Of a stretch of 23,065 nucleotides of DNA, positions 1 to 7,111 are shown one piece after another. Where the stretch lies: contig CAZITX010000027.1 in NCBI GenBank assembly GCA_964542305.1, positions 1 to 23,065 on the forward strand. Reading direction: 5' to 3'. This DNA is from DMER64 sp964542305. Its GTDB lineage: Bacteria > Bacteroidota > Bacteroidia > Bacteroidales > UBA932. Under the pieces are notes generated by a model. The model saw nothing but the letters and a program-made list of their open reading frames with translations. It was not told the DNA's origin and did no database searches. The position numbers and the translations under genes were made by a program. The first letter of the stretch is position 1. Every line of letters begins with the position of its first letter.

Positions 1-840
1 GGCCTTTCTCCTGACAGCACGTACTATGTAAGAGCTTATGCCATATGTTCACTAGGGACATTCTATGGTGAGCAGCAAAACATAGAAGCACAAGAGGAGG
101 AAGAAGGGCCAGTGTTTGGTACTTTTACCGACAACCGGGATGGACATGTTTATAAAACAGTTAAAATTGGAAATCAGATATGGATGGCAGAAAACCTGGC
201 GTATTTGCCAGCAGTAAATAATCCTCATTATGATACAACAGATACCGCAGAAGGCTATATTAATTGGGTAGAGACTATGTTAGAGCCGAGTTATTATGTT
301 TACAACTACCAAGGCACAGATGTAACTGAAGCCAAGTCATATCCTTGGGGAGATCATTTTAGTTATTATAACCACTATGGAGTATTATACAATTGGCGTG
401 CAGCTATGGCAGATGCCACAGCAAGTGATGCTAATCCCAGTGGCGTTCAAGGCATTTGTCCTACTGGCTGGCATCTGCCTAGTGATGCAGAGTGGAGGCA
501 ATTGTTAGTATATCTTGGATTGCCACAAGAAGAGATTGACAAAGAAAGATATGTAAGAACAGTCATCGGTCCTGGTGATAAAATGAGAGAAGTTGGAGCT
601 TCACATTGGCGTAATGACGTTGCTGGAGGAACCAACACAAGTGGCTTTTCAGCACGTGGATCAGGGGGTGTAGGCGACGGGAATTTTTATGGGCTTCAAG
701 ATTTTACTTATTGGTGGAGTACTGACGAACCCTATGAAGGTTCTAATCGCGCCAGTAGTTGGTACCTTAGTGACGATATTTGGCATGATGATATAGCTAA
801 GAAATGGGATGGACATTCAGTTCGCTGCATCAAGGATTGA
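1..840 (+). CDS. FISUMP-domain secreted protein, 3' part
   Basis: The reading frame is open from the first base, so the gene starts upstream of the window and only about 279 C-terminal residues are visible. A GTG at 112 is in frame but lies inside the protein and should not be taken as the start. The first ~25 residues (LSPDSTYYVRAYA, then a YGE motif) look like the end of a fibronectin-III-like repeat. An acidic linker follows (residues 32-36, EEEEG after glutamines). The rest is a Fibrobacter succinogenes major paralogous (FISUMP) domain: IGNQIWMAENL, YGVLYNWRAAM, GICPTGWHLPSDAEW, a Gly/Ser-rich segment, WWST and the terminal SVRCIKD. Such proteins are usually exported and surface-exposed in Bacteroidota; their function is unknown. 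The run of TAT and AAT codons suggests lower G+C than the genes to the right, which could mean a separate origin. Confidence 0.85.
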   Translation, partial: GLSPDSTYYVRAYAICSLGTFYGEQQNIEAQEEEEGPVFGTFTDNRDGHVYKTVKIGNQIWMAENLAYLPAVNNPHYDTTDTAEGYINWVETMLEPSYYVYNYQGTDVTEAKSYPWGDHFSYYNHYGVLYNWRAAMADATASDANPSGVQGICPTGWHLPSDAEWRQLLVYLGLPQEEIDKERYVRTVIGPGDKMREVGASHWRNDVAGGTNTSGFSARGSGGVGDGNFYGLQDFTYWWSTDEPYEGSNRASSWYLSDDIWHDDIAKKWDGHSVRCIKD

Positions 841-853
841 GGATAGAGAAAAA

Positions 854-976
854 GGGTGCGTTGCACACATTGTTCGTTTGGCTGGAAATCAACACTTTAG
901 CAAAATCGACCCCCCGGGGGTCGATTTTCGTATTTGCCTGATAATCAATGAGAAGAACAATGTGTGCAACGCACCC
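854..976. repeat. MITE-like element with 22-bp perfect inverted repeats
   Basis: Bases 854-875 and 955-976 are perfect reverse complements over 22 bp (outer ends GGGTGCGTTGC and GCAACGCACCC). The 79 bp between them hold a second, nested palindrome at 902-928 (AAAATCGA, six C, five G, TCGATTTT). The element has no coding capacity and no obvious target-site duplication. It begins 14 bp after the stop of the FISUMP gene. It could be a non-autonomous transposon remnant, or a very stable transcript-end or cruciform structure for the upstream gene. The length of the outer arms goes well beyond an ordinary terminator. Confidence 0.7.
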
Positions 977-987
977 GAATTCCCTCC

Positions 988-1019
988 AAAAAAAAAGCCA
1001 ACCAGCAAAACTGATTGGC
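988..1019 (-). terminator. Rho-independent terminator of tRNA-Asp
   Basis: On the minus strand a 9-bp stem (1011-1019 with 997-1005, loop 1006-1010) is followed by nine U residues (988-996). The pair 1002/1014 is G-U in the minus-strand RNA but C-A in a plus-strand RNA. The hairpin is therefore intact only in the minus orientation, which fits termination of the tRNA-Asp transcript 12 bases after the tRNA 3' end. Confidence 0.8.
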
Positions 1020-1030
1020 TTCTTTTGGAG

Positions 1031-1105
1031 CGGTCCGGACGGGACTCGAACCCGCGACCCCGTGCGTGACAGGCACGTATTCTAACCAGGCTGAACTACC
1101 GGACC
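1031..1105 (-). tRNA. tRNA-Asp (anticodon GTC)
   Basis: The minus strand folds into a full cloverleaf of 75 nt. The acceptor stem is GGTCCGG / CCGGACC (1099-1105 with 1032-1038). The D stem is GTTC/GAAT. The anticodon stem CGTGC/GCACG holds loop CTGTCAC with anticodon GTC. The T stem GCGGG/CCCGT holds loop TTCGAGT. The discriminator base is G, as expected for tRNA-Asp. CCA is not encoded. The 5' end lies inside the last codons of rsmD. Confidence 0.97.
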
Positions 1106-1678
1106 CTGATTGTTTGGGAGTGCAAATGTAGGGAATGTTTTTGAAACTGCAAAAAAACTGAAATGTACGTTTCCGTATTTTTTTTCTTTCATGAAGCCGG
1201 GTGCTTCAGAAAAGGAGTATTTTGCGGAATGTTCCAGGATCAGAAGACCGTCCGGTGCCAGTACCCCGGCATCCAGGATCTTAGCGGGAATGTTTTCCAA
1301 CCCGGTCATGTCGTAGGGCGGATCGGCAAAAACAAGGTCGTATTTCCGGGAGCAGATTTTCAGAAAATCAAAAACGTTGTGACGGACAACCTGAATTTTT
1401 GAGCCGAGTCCCAGATTTGCGACCGTATCTCTGATAAACCGCGCATGTGCCGGATTCATTTCCACACAGGTTGCCCATGCGCATCCGCGCGAGACGAACT
1501 CCAGCGAAATGCCACCGCTGCCTGCAAAAAGATCGAGTACCCTGATGGTGGTAATATCCAGGCTGTTTTCCAGCATATTGAACAGTCCCTCTTTGGCAAA
1601 ATCTGTGGTTGGTCGTGCCCTGAAAGATCCCGGCGGCATAATATTGCGCCCTTTTAAACTTCCGCTTATGATACGCAT
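1082..1678 (-). CDS. rsmD: 16S rRNA (guanine966-N2)-methyltransferase RsmD
   Basis: RsmD methylates N2 of G966 in 16S rRNA during small-subunit assembly, using SAM. The 198-residue product begins with the family signature MRIISGSLKGR. It has the Rossmann SAM-binding motif VLDLFAGSGG (47-56) and the catalytic motif DPPY (119-122). It starts with an ATG that overlaps the end of the DUF3822-like gene by 13 bp, so the two are probably translationally coupled. The C-terminus is odd. The core ends near residue 177 (VHFSFF), but the frame runs on for about 21 residues, through the tRNA-Asp promoter and into the tRNA itself. It stops at a TAG formed by the tRNA D loop. The last seven sense codons and the stop are thus tRNA sequence. 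Function is confident; whether the tail matters is unknown. Confidence 0.93.
   Translation of the reverse strand: MRIISGSLKGRNIMPPGSFRARPTTDFAKEGLFNMLENSLDITTIRVLDLFAGSGGISLEFVSRGCAWATCVEMNPAHARFIRDTVANLGLGSKIQVVRHNVFDFLKICSRKYDLVFADPPYDMTGLENIPAKILDAGVLAPDGLLILEHSAKYSFSEAPGFMKEKKYGNVHFSFFAVSKTFPTFALPNNQGPVVQPG
1123..1153 (-). promoter_or_regulatory. Bacteroidota-type promoter for tRNA-Asp, inside rsmD
   Basis: Read on the minus strand, TTTG (1150-1153) is followed after exactly 19 bases by TACATTTG (1123-1130). This matches the Bacteroidota sigma factor consensus TTTG-N19-TAnnTTTG. The -7 box ends 17 bases before the tRNA 5' end. Both boxes lie inside the rsmD reading frame. Confidence 0.7.
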
Positions 1679-2472
1679 ACCGGAAAGAAGTGTGGCCCAT
1701 ATTGCAGGTTGAGGGCTTCTGTGGGAAACAGTCCCTTTTGGGAAGTAGCTACAGTAACCGAAGGGAAGAAAGAACAGAGTTGTTTTAAATGAGCCGGTTT
1801 TAACGAACCGCTTACAAAAAGGCTCAGACTACGGGGATTAAGTTGCCATTGCTTGAGGGCAAAAAACAAAAAATACATACCCGTGCTAAAGCGGTCAATG
1901 GCGTATGAATTACAAAGCAACAGGCGTTCTCCCTGCATCAGGATCAGGTCTACGTGGGAGGGAGTGAAGTGCATCAGTGCACGGGAATATTCCTTGCGTT
2001 CCAGGATGTAACGCAGCAAAGGTATAACCGATGCGTAAAAACCCGCTTTATGTTGGTGTTTGAAAACAGCCGCACTGACCGGTGCCGGAAGTGCATAAAT
2101 GCAGGTGGCATCCAGGATATCAACCGGCGAGTAATTTACTTCGTCAAGATCTGCTGTTTGAAACAACTGATTGAGGACTTCCAGTGCCTGGTCCGGTTGA
2201 AAAAGACTTGTGGGAATGAGTGTATGTTTGTACGTGTCAATCATGACATGACAGTGGGGAAAACGTTTTTGCAGGTATTCTTCCTGGTGGAACACGTGCC
2301 CCACTTCTTTTGCCCACTCATTATAATCACCCTCCGGAAATGAATAGGAATGGTTGCGCCAGAGCAAACATTCATGCGTTTGGCTGTCTTCTACAACAAA
2401 AGAAAGTCCATTCACGCCAATATGAATGGACAATCTGTGATGTGCCTGCGGTATTTTACTGGTCGCAGACAT
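1666..2472 (-). CDS. DUF3822-like conserved Bacteroidota protein
   Basis: The product is 268 residues, soluble, with no signal peptide or membrane segment. I recognise it as resembling the DUF3822 family of Bacteroidota, commonly found beside rsmD; this is from memory of the family. Visible features are an early LSIHIGVNGLSFVV strand pair and a mid region DLILMQGERLLLCNSY. That alternation would suit an actin/RNase-H-like (ASKHA) fold, but I see no clear phosphate-binding motif. I chose the ATG at 2472 because it sits four bases after the stop of the preceding gene. An in-frame ATG at 2514 would add 14 residues and force a 38-bp overlap. The gene overlaps rsmD by 13 bp at its 3' end, so it is probably co-transcribed with it. 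Function unknown. Confidence 0.8.
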   Translation of the reverse strand: MSATSKIPQAHHRLSIHIGVNGLSFVVEDSQTHECLLWRNHSYSFPEGDYNEWAKEVGHVFHQEEYLQKRFPHCHVMIDTYKHTLIPTSLFQPDQALEVLNQLFQTADLDEVNYSPVDILDATCIYALPAPVSAAVFKHQHKAGFYASVIPLLRYILERKEYSRALMHFTPSHVDLILMQGERLLLCNSYAIDRFSTGMYFLFFALKQWQLNPRSLSLFVSGSLKPAHLKQLCSFFPSVTVATSQKGLFPTEALNLQYGPHFFPVCVS

Positions 2473-2476
2473 ATTA

Positions 2477-3079
2477 TTATTCCCAGTTACCGGCGTTGTT
2501 GTTGGGTTGATCAATACTGCCCACCTTCAAACCGGGATAACGGTCGGTGATCTTGCGTTCTTCGTTCAGGTTAACGATCAGCTGACGTTCCATGCCTCTA
2601 AGCAGGACATCGTAAGGTGTACAAGCCTCAAAAAGAGGTACATCTACACCGGATACTTTTTTAACCACGGCCCTCATTTCAAATTCTTCTCCCACCAGTG
2701 GAACCCAGCGGAGTGAGTCAATAACAAAATTCGGACGCTTGAGCAATGTATCCTTAACGGCCATTTCCATACTGTCACGGACTACACGACCCTGGGCAAC
2801 AGCAACCGAGTCATCAAATGATCCGATCTGGCGTACAATGGTTATGGATCCATTGTTGTAGAAAGTTTCCAGGGAATCAAAATTGGGGGCGTATTTCCCG
2901 AATTCTGTTTTGTAAGTGGTTTGCAGGGTACGAATATCTTTCAAGCGCTCAATAGCCAGTTTCTCACGAAATGTGCGTTCTTTTTCAAAGTTTATGGGAG
3001 ACGTGAGACTCCGGATGATTGCATAACCCAAAGCGATGATTATCAAGGGCAGAATAACAATGGTGAGTATTTTTTTCAT
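2477..3079 (-). CDS. Membrane-anchored conserved protein of unknown function
   Basis: The product is 200 residues with a single N-terminal hydrophobic segment (about 4-22, ILTIVILPLIIIALGYAII) after two lysines. It looks like a membrane anchor rather than a cleaved signal, with the rest outside the cytoplasm. After the anchor comes a charged helical stretch ending in IRTLQTTYKTEFGKYAPNFDSL (about 49-70). This resembles the start of pseudopilin-like proteins, but I cannot assign it. It is first in a three-gene minus-strand set with the DUF3822-like gene and rsmD, with a 4-bp gap to the next start. A -7 promoter box lies 34 bases upstream of the ATG. I do not recognise a function. Confidence 0.75.
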   Translation of the reverse strand: MKKILTIVILPLIIIALGYAIIRSLTSPINFEKERTFREKLAIERLKDIRTLQTTYKTEFGKYAPNFDSLETFYNNGSITIVRQIGSFDDSVAVAQGRVVRDSMEMAVKDTLLKRPNFVIDSLRWVPLVGEEFEMRAVVKKVSGVDVPLFEACTPYDVLLRGMERQLIVNLNEERKITDRYPGLKVGSIDQPNNNAGNWE

Positions 3080-3113
3080 TATTGAGATATTAATTATTCT
3101 AAATGGCGTCCTG

Positions 3114-3144
3114 CAAAATTAGGAAAAAAAATAACCTCTGCAAT
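3114..3144 (-). promoter_or_regulatory. Promoter for the 2477-3079 / DUF3822-like / rsmD operon
   Basis: On the minus strand TAATTTTG (3114-3121) matches the TAnnTTTG -7 box. ATTG (3141-3144) sits 19 bases upstream in place of TTTG. The expected transcription start is about 25-30 bases before the ATG at 3079. Confidence 0.5.
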
Positions 3145-3152
3145 AAATCAAT

Positions 3153-3160
3153 TATATTTG
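3153..3160 (+). promoter_or_regulatory. -7 promoter box for the nrnA operon
   Basis: TATATTTG fits TAnnTTTG exactly and ends 16 bases before the ATG at 3177. I see no good TTTG at the -33 position. It lies within 40 bp of the divergent promoter. Confidence 0.45.
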
Positions 3161-3176
3161 CATCAATATCTTTATT

Positions 3177-4187
3177 ATGAATGACCTGTTTCCAAAAGAA
3201 CATTTTGAAAGTTGGCTGAAAGCTGTTGAAAAATCCCGGAAAATCGTACTGGGTACTCACGTCAATCCCGACGGTGATGCCATCGGCGCGCTTGTGGGTT
3301 TGGGACTTTTTTTGAAAAAGATAGGATTTGAGGTTACCCTGGTCAGCCCTACCAGATATCCGGAATTTTTATCTTTTCTGGATCCCGGCCACGAGATTGT
3401 GGTCTATTCGCAGGACGGTCAAACTGCAGAGCAGGCCATAAAAGAGGCAGATATGATCGTTGCCCTTGATGTAAGCGGGTTTTCCCGGATGGATGCATTG
3501 GGAAAGATTATGCTGAATTCAAAAGCTTTTAAGGTCCTGATTGATCATCATACGGATCCGGTTAATAAGGAATTTGATCTGGTGTTTTCCACAACACGCA
3601 TCAGCTCTACCTGTGAGCTGACTTACCGCGTAATCAAATCTTGGAAAGCTGATGCCGTACTTTCAAAAGAACAGGCCGATGCTTTTTTGGCCGGGATCAT
3701 TACAGATACGAATCAATTTGCCAACAGTGTTTATCCCGGAACGTTCCGGGTTACTTCCGAGTTGGTGGCTTTCGGGGCTGACACCGAGTTTATTTACGAC
3801 CAGGTATACCGCAACTTTTCCTATAATCGCATGAGACTTATGGGTTACGCGCTCCAGAACATCCGCCTGCTTCCCGAATACAAATGCGGGTACATTGTCC
3901 TTCCCCTGGATGTTCTTGCAAAGTTCGGCTACAGCAACGGGGACACAGAGGGGTTTGTGAACCTGCCGCTGGCCATCAGCGGAATCTCTGTCTCGGCTTT
4001 TTTTCTTCAAAGGGCCGATCACATAAAAGTATCGCTAAGATCCAAGGGCGATATTCCCGTGAACGGAATTGCACGGGAATTTTACCAGGGAGGAGGCCAT
4101 TTGAATGCCTCGGCAGGGAAAATGGAAGATTCTATGGAAGAGATAGAGCCGTTGCTCAAAAAAGCACTGGGCACAATAATTGCATAG
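3177..4187 (+). CDS. nrnA: DHH-DHHA1 phosphoesterase, NrnA-like
   Basis: The 336-residue product has the full set of DHH-family metal-binding motifs: H28-x-N-P-D-G-D34, D98 in ALDVSG, D123-H-H125 in LIDHHTDP, and D177 in GIITDTNQF. The C-terminal DHHA1 substrate-binding motif GGGHLNASAG is at 305-314. In the NrnA family these enzymes degrade short oligoribonucleotides (nanoRNA). Many also dephosphorylate 3'-phosphoadenosine 5'-phosphate, and some act on cyclic-dinucleotide breakdown products. Length and motif order fit NrnA. It is the first gene of a three-gene plus-strand set with two FKBP-like lipoproteins; the gap to the next gene is 12 bp. Exact substrate choice cannot be read from sequence. 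Confidence 0.92.
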   Translation: MNDLFPKEHFESWLKAVEKSRKIVLGTHVNPDGDAIGALVGLGLFLKKIGFEVTLVSPTRYPEFLSFLDPGHEIVVYSQDGQTAEQAIKEADMIVALDVSGFSRMDALGKIMLNSKAFKVLIDHHTDPVNKEFDLVFSTTRISSTCELTYRVIKSWKADAVLSKEQADAFLAGIITDTNQFANSVYPGTFRVTSELVAFGADTEFIYDQVYRNFSYNRMRLMGYALQNIRLLPEYKCGYIVLPLDVLAKFGYSNGDTEGFVNLPLAISGISVSAFFLQRADHIKVSLRSKGDIPVNGIAREFYQGGGHLNASAGKMEDSMEEIEPLLKKALGTIIA

Positions 4188-4199
4188 TACGGATTTACA

Positions 4200-4733
4200 A
4201 TGAAAACAGCCTTGATTTTGCTTGCCGGACTTATGCTTACAGCTATCTCCTGTACCAAGGAGGACCGCAAACTGACGTTGATTCGTCAGGAAGAAGCCAT
4301 AGACAAGTTTGTACAATCATTGACAAAAGACACGGTATTTTACAGGAACGGAGTGGTCAGGGCTGTGCTTGAACAGGGAACGCCCGCCGGACAGGCCGAC
4401 ACATTGGCACCGGGAGATACCGCATATTTTTATTATGCCGGGCATATATTCTCAAACGGAAAAGGAGAACTGTTTTATACCAACTCGGACAGCGTAGCTT
4501 TATCTTACAACAGGAAGTTGGAAACAGAAGAAGCAAAGATACGTTCGGGAGTTGTGGGAGAAGGACGCTTTTTGAAAGGACTGGATAACGGGTTTCCGGG
4601 GATGGCTTCCGGAGAACATGCTTATATCATTTTCAATGCGGATTACGGATTTGGAAACACGAAAGTGGGACTGGTTCCGGCAATGTCTCCGCTGTTGTTC
4701 GAAATATGGATAGAGAGGATTGTAAAAAATTAG
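4200..4733 (+). CDS. FKBP-type peptidyl-prolyl isomerase-like lipoprotein
   Basis: The product is 177 residues. It opens with a short signal peptide and lipobox ending TAISC (Cys18), so it should be a lipoprotein in the cell envelope. The rest fits a single FKBP_C domain: GDTAYFYYAGHIFSNG, then FLKGLDNGFPGMASGEHAYIIF (about 122-143), DYGFGN, and a closing LLFEIWIERI strand. FKBP domains catalyse proline cis-trans isomerisation and act as chaperones. Whether this one is active is unclear, because several binding-pocket aromatic positions cannot be confirmed by eye. It follows nrnA by 12 bp and precedes a related lipoprotein by 14 bp. Confidence 0.82.
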   Translation: MKTALILLAGLMLTAISCTKEDRKLTLIRQEEAIDKFVQSLTKDTVFYRNGVVRAVLEQGTPAGQADTLAPGDTAYFYYAGHIFSNGKGELFYTNSDSVALSYNRKLETEEAKIRSGVVGEGRFLKGLDNGFPGMASGEHAYIIFNADYGFGNTKVGLVPAMSPLLFEIWIERIVKN

Positions 4734-4747
4734 ATACCTTTGCACGG

Positions 4748-5770
4748 ATGAAAAATATACGCTTCCTGCTTGTAACAGTAATAACCGGAATGGCCGTGAT
4801 TCTTTCCTCGTGTGCTACGCAGACAGAGGAATCCTCCCGCGAGATACACGAAAACATACTGGCGGCACACGTAAAGGTTGTTCACAAGGATACTTTGATC
4901 AAAACGGAGTCCGGATTGTATTATACGGTTCTCCGTCAGGGGTCGGGAGCTGCCACAACGGATTCATCCATGGTTTTTGTCAAGGAAACCATCCGGGATC
5001 TCAATTACAACCTGCAGGGGAGTACAGAAGAAGAGGTGGCCAGGCAACTGGGCATGTTCAGTTACGAGGATGCTTATATACCTTTATTGTGGTACATGGG
5101 GAAGTATTCCATAATGATGGGACTGGAAGAAATGTTGCAGCAGATGCAGGAGGGCGAAACCCGTCGTATATGGCTCCCATACTGGTTGTCTGCCTATGCA
5201 GAAGGAGGTACCAGTGAAAATTCCTCAACCATGGTATACGACCTGGAGCTGGTTAAGGTTGTAAACGATATTGTTAGCTACGAAATTGATACCCTGGAAG
5301 CATTTCGCGACAGACATTATCCCGGTCTCGATTCACTGGAACGGGGGTTTTACAAAATGACGATAGTTCCCGGCACAGGGGATTCCCTTGAACACGCATC
5401 TACAGTAAGTGCGTATTACGTAGGTAAATTTTTGAACGGACACGTTTTTGACACCAATGTGGCAGATACCGCATTGAAATATAATATTTACAATTCATCC
5501 TCCACGTATTCGGAACTCAAAGTCACCTTACCTGATAAAGAAGAGGATACCGATGACACTGAAACATCGGAAGAAGGCTCTGTAGTGGAAGGTTTCAGCA
5601 AATGTATGCTCAACATGAAGTACGGTGAAATAGCCATATGTTTCTTTCATTCCGATTACGGATACACGAACGAAGGCAGTTCGGCCACCTCTGAAGGCTC
5701 TTACCTGGGAGGCGGAATTCCCGCTTATATGCCGCTGTTTTTCTGGATATACGTGCCATTAGAAGAATAA
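4748..5770 (+). CDS. Lipoprotein with two FKBP-like domains
   Basis: The product is 340 residues from the ATG at 4748. An in-frame ATG at 4706 would put 14 unlikely residues in front of the signal peptide and overlap the upstream gene. The signal peptide ends in ILSSC (Cys22), a lipobox. Two FKBP-like units follow. The first (about 45-175) runs from SGLYYTVLRQGSG to GLEEMLQQMQEGETRRIWLP and VYDLELVKV. The second (about 205-340) runs from KMTIVPGTGD through AYYVGKFLNGHVFDTN to GFSKCMLNMKYGEIAICFFHSDYGY and the final FFWIYVPLEE. An acidic insert (EEDTDDTETSEE) interrupts the second. It is probably co-transcribed with nrnA and the single-domain FKBP lipoprotein, which looks like a paralogue. A role in envelope protein folding is inferred from the domain type only. 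Confidence 0.82.
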   Translation: MKNIRFLLVTVITGMAVILSSCATQTEESSREIHENILAAHVKVVHKDTLIKTESGLYYTVLRQGSGAATTDSSMVFVKETIRDLNYNLQGSTEEEVARQLGMFSYEDAYIPLLWYMGKYSIMMGLEEMLQQMQEGETRRIWLPYWLSAYAEGGTSENSSTMVYDLELVKVVNDIVSYEIDTLEAFRDRHYPGLDSLERGFYKMTIVPGTGDSLEHASTVSAYYVGKFLNGHVFDTNVADTALKYNIYNSSSTYSELKVTLPDKEEDTDDTETSEEGSVVEGFSKCMLNMKYGEIAICFFHSDYGYTNEGSSATSEGSYLGGGIPAYMPLFFWIYVPLEE

Positions 5771-5782
5771 TCAAAAAAATGC

Positions 5783-5825
5783 AAAAAAATAATACAGGGG
5801 TATGCAACGTTTTTGTATACCCCTG
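5783..5825 (-). terminator. Terminator between convergent lipoprotein genes
   Basis: A 9-bp stem (5795-5803 with 5817-5825, CAGGGGTAT / ATACCCCTG) has an 11-13 base loop. On the minus strand the stem is followed by TATTATTTTTTT, a good U-rich tail, so it should end transcription of the gene at 5903-6979. On the plus side the downstream bases are not T-rich, so it would work less well for the FKBP operon, although the hairpin may still help there. Confidence 0.6.
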
Positions 5826-5902
5826 CATCTATTATATGGTTTTAGGTTTATAGGTTTCAACGGTAGAGGTTGGCTCGGTTCTCGGGCCATCCTCTTGTTG
5901 TT

Positions 5903-6979
5903 TTACCACACTACTTCCTGAATCAGTTCCAGTCCGGGTTCTCCAAAATAACTTTCAATTGTTTTGCCTTTTAACCAAACTTTTTGGTATAGTTTTTCCG
6001 GATTAGCCGACAAATTCAGTTCATCCCGTATGGCGGTATCCGGAATCTTGACGGACAGAGTATTGCTCTTGATTGTCTCGCCGGAATTATCTGCCAGCGC
6101 CAGGTTGGTTACACAGTCTGTACCTCCGGCCATAAAAGATGATGCAGAGACATAATATCCTACAATATAACCAGTAACCCAGACGTCCGTCAGTCCTCCT
6201 TCCAGTGTTCGGGCTTCTGCTATCGTATAGGCTGTTTCTTTTTCTTTTCCCTTGTTGGTTGTAATTTCCAGATTGTTCCATACATCCGAAGTCCAGGTGC
6301 GTAAGGTATCTAATGTAATGGTAAACGAAGGCTCTACATTTTCCTGAGAATTTCCTGTCTCTTCTACCAGAAATGAATACATATATCCGCTCACCAGGTC
6401 TTTCTCTGCTGAACCGAACAAGGTCTGGTCTGTCCATAGTTGGAACGTGGTTTTTCCGGGATTGAAGAAACCCCATGTATCTGTTGTAGTATGGTCGTAG
6501 TCCAGAGATCCACAGGCTCCGCTCACGTGCATTTTATAAGTGGTACAGGATTGCGTAAATGCTTCTGAGAAAATGATACGCACACCGCAATTTTCCTGTT
6601 TACAAACTATTTGTACTTCACAAGTCTCTCCTGCAACCACAGTTGCCATTTTATACCCGTAATAATACGGATGTTCAAATGCAGGCTCAGGGAACAGCAT
6701 ATTGTATACAATGATGTGATAGGTTTCTGGTGCCAGAGAAATGGTGTTCCCTGCAATCTCGCCCACGGTAGCGTTATACAAGGTATCCAACTGATTATTC
6801 ATAATTAAAATAGTATATGAACTCAAATCCTCGCTTTTAGTCTTTACCCCAAAGGGTGTTTCCATAGAGACATTCACAATAAGATCCCCTTCAGATCCGG
6901 GAACGATCTTCAGCCCGTCACAGGCCCATGCTGTAGCAAGGAGTACACACCCCGCCAGCTTCAAAATTTTACTACACAT
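5903..6979 (-). CDS. Lipoprotein with DUF4493-like and DUF6359-like domains
   Basis: The product is 358 residues. It has a signal peptide ending in TAWAC (Cys20), a slightly imperfect lipobox. The N-terminal half fits DUF4493: GDLIVNVSMETPF, TKSEDLSSYTILIMN, LAPETYHIIVYN, and EHPYYYGYKMATVVAGE (about 102-118). The C-terminal third fits DUF6359, an OB-fold-like domain: YTIAEARTLEGGLTDVWVTGYIVGY (about 247-271), TNLALADN, NLSANPEKL, and ESYFGEPGL near the end. These are Bacteroidota families of unknown function, often cell-surface proteins. The start is supported by AGGAG seven bases before the ATG, which is unusual because genes in this group rarely have a clear Shine-Dalgarno. It is transcribed alone, divergent from the large oxidoreductase gene. 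Domain assignment is from memory of the families. Confidence 0.8.
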   Translation of the reverse strand: MCSKILKLAGCVLLATAWACDGLKIVPGSEGDLIVNVSMETPFGVKTKSEDLSSYTILIMNNQLDTLYNATVGEIAGNTISLAPETYHIIVYNMLFPEPAFEHPYYYGYKMATVVAGETCEVQIVCKQENCGVRIIFSEAFTQSCTTYKMHVSGACGSLDYDHTTTDTWGFFNPGKTTFQLWTDQTLFGSAEKDLVSGYMYSFLVEETGNSQENVEPSFTITLDTLRTWTSDVWNNLEITTNKGKEKETAYTIAEARTLEGGLTDVWVTGYIVGYYVSASSFMAGGTDCVTNLALADNSGETIKSNTLSVKIPDTAIRDELNLSANPEKLYQKVWLKGKTIESYFGEPGLELIQEVVW

Positions 6980-7044
6980 AAGACTCCTTTTTTAATTAAA
7001 CAATGGCGTGAAATAGGATAAAAAACAGAAGATTTGAGGGACAA

Positions 7045-7078
7045 TTTGTAAAAATCTGTTAAAAGATTTCTACATTTG
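7045..7078 (+). promoter_or_regulatory. Promoter of the fused flavoprotein gene
   Basis: TTTG (7045-7048) and TACATTTG (7071-7078) are 22 bases apart, slightly more than the usual 19-21. The -7 box is an exact TAnnTTTG and ends 33 bases before the ATG at 7112. The rest of the 132-bp divergent gap (6980-7111) is A/T-rich and shows no other element I can support. Confidence 0.5.
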
Positions 7079-7111
7079 CTATTCAATTAACACAGTCCTA
7101 TAAATCACGTT

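Noticed and set aside
809..1069. Open frame of 86 codons on the plus strand ending in a GRDSNPRPRA-like peptide
   Set aside because: This peptide is the well-known false translation of the antisense of a tRNA gene. The frame also crosses the inverted-repeat element and overlaps the FISUMP gene.
4735..4742. TACCTTTG as a separate promoter for the two-domain FKBP lipoprotein
   Set aside because: It matches the -7 box but lies only 5 bases before the ATG, has no TTTG at -33, and would give a leaderless message. Co-transcription with the upstream gene is simpler.
5872..5888. Small hairpin GGCTCG / CGGGCC between the two lipoprotein genes
   Set aside because: Six base pairs with a mismatch and no T-run; the stem at 5795-5825 is a better terminator.
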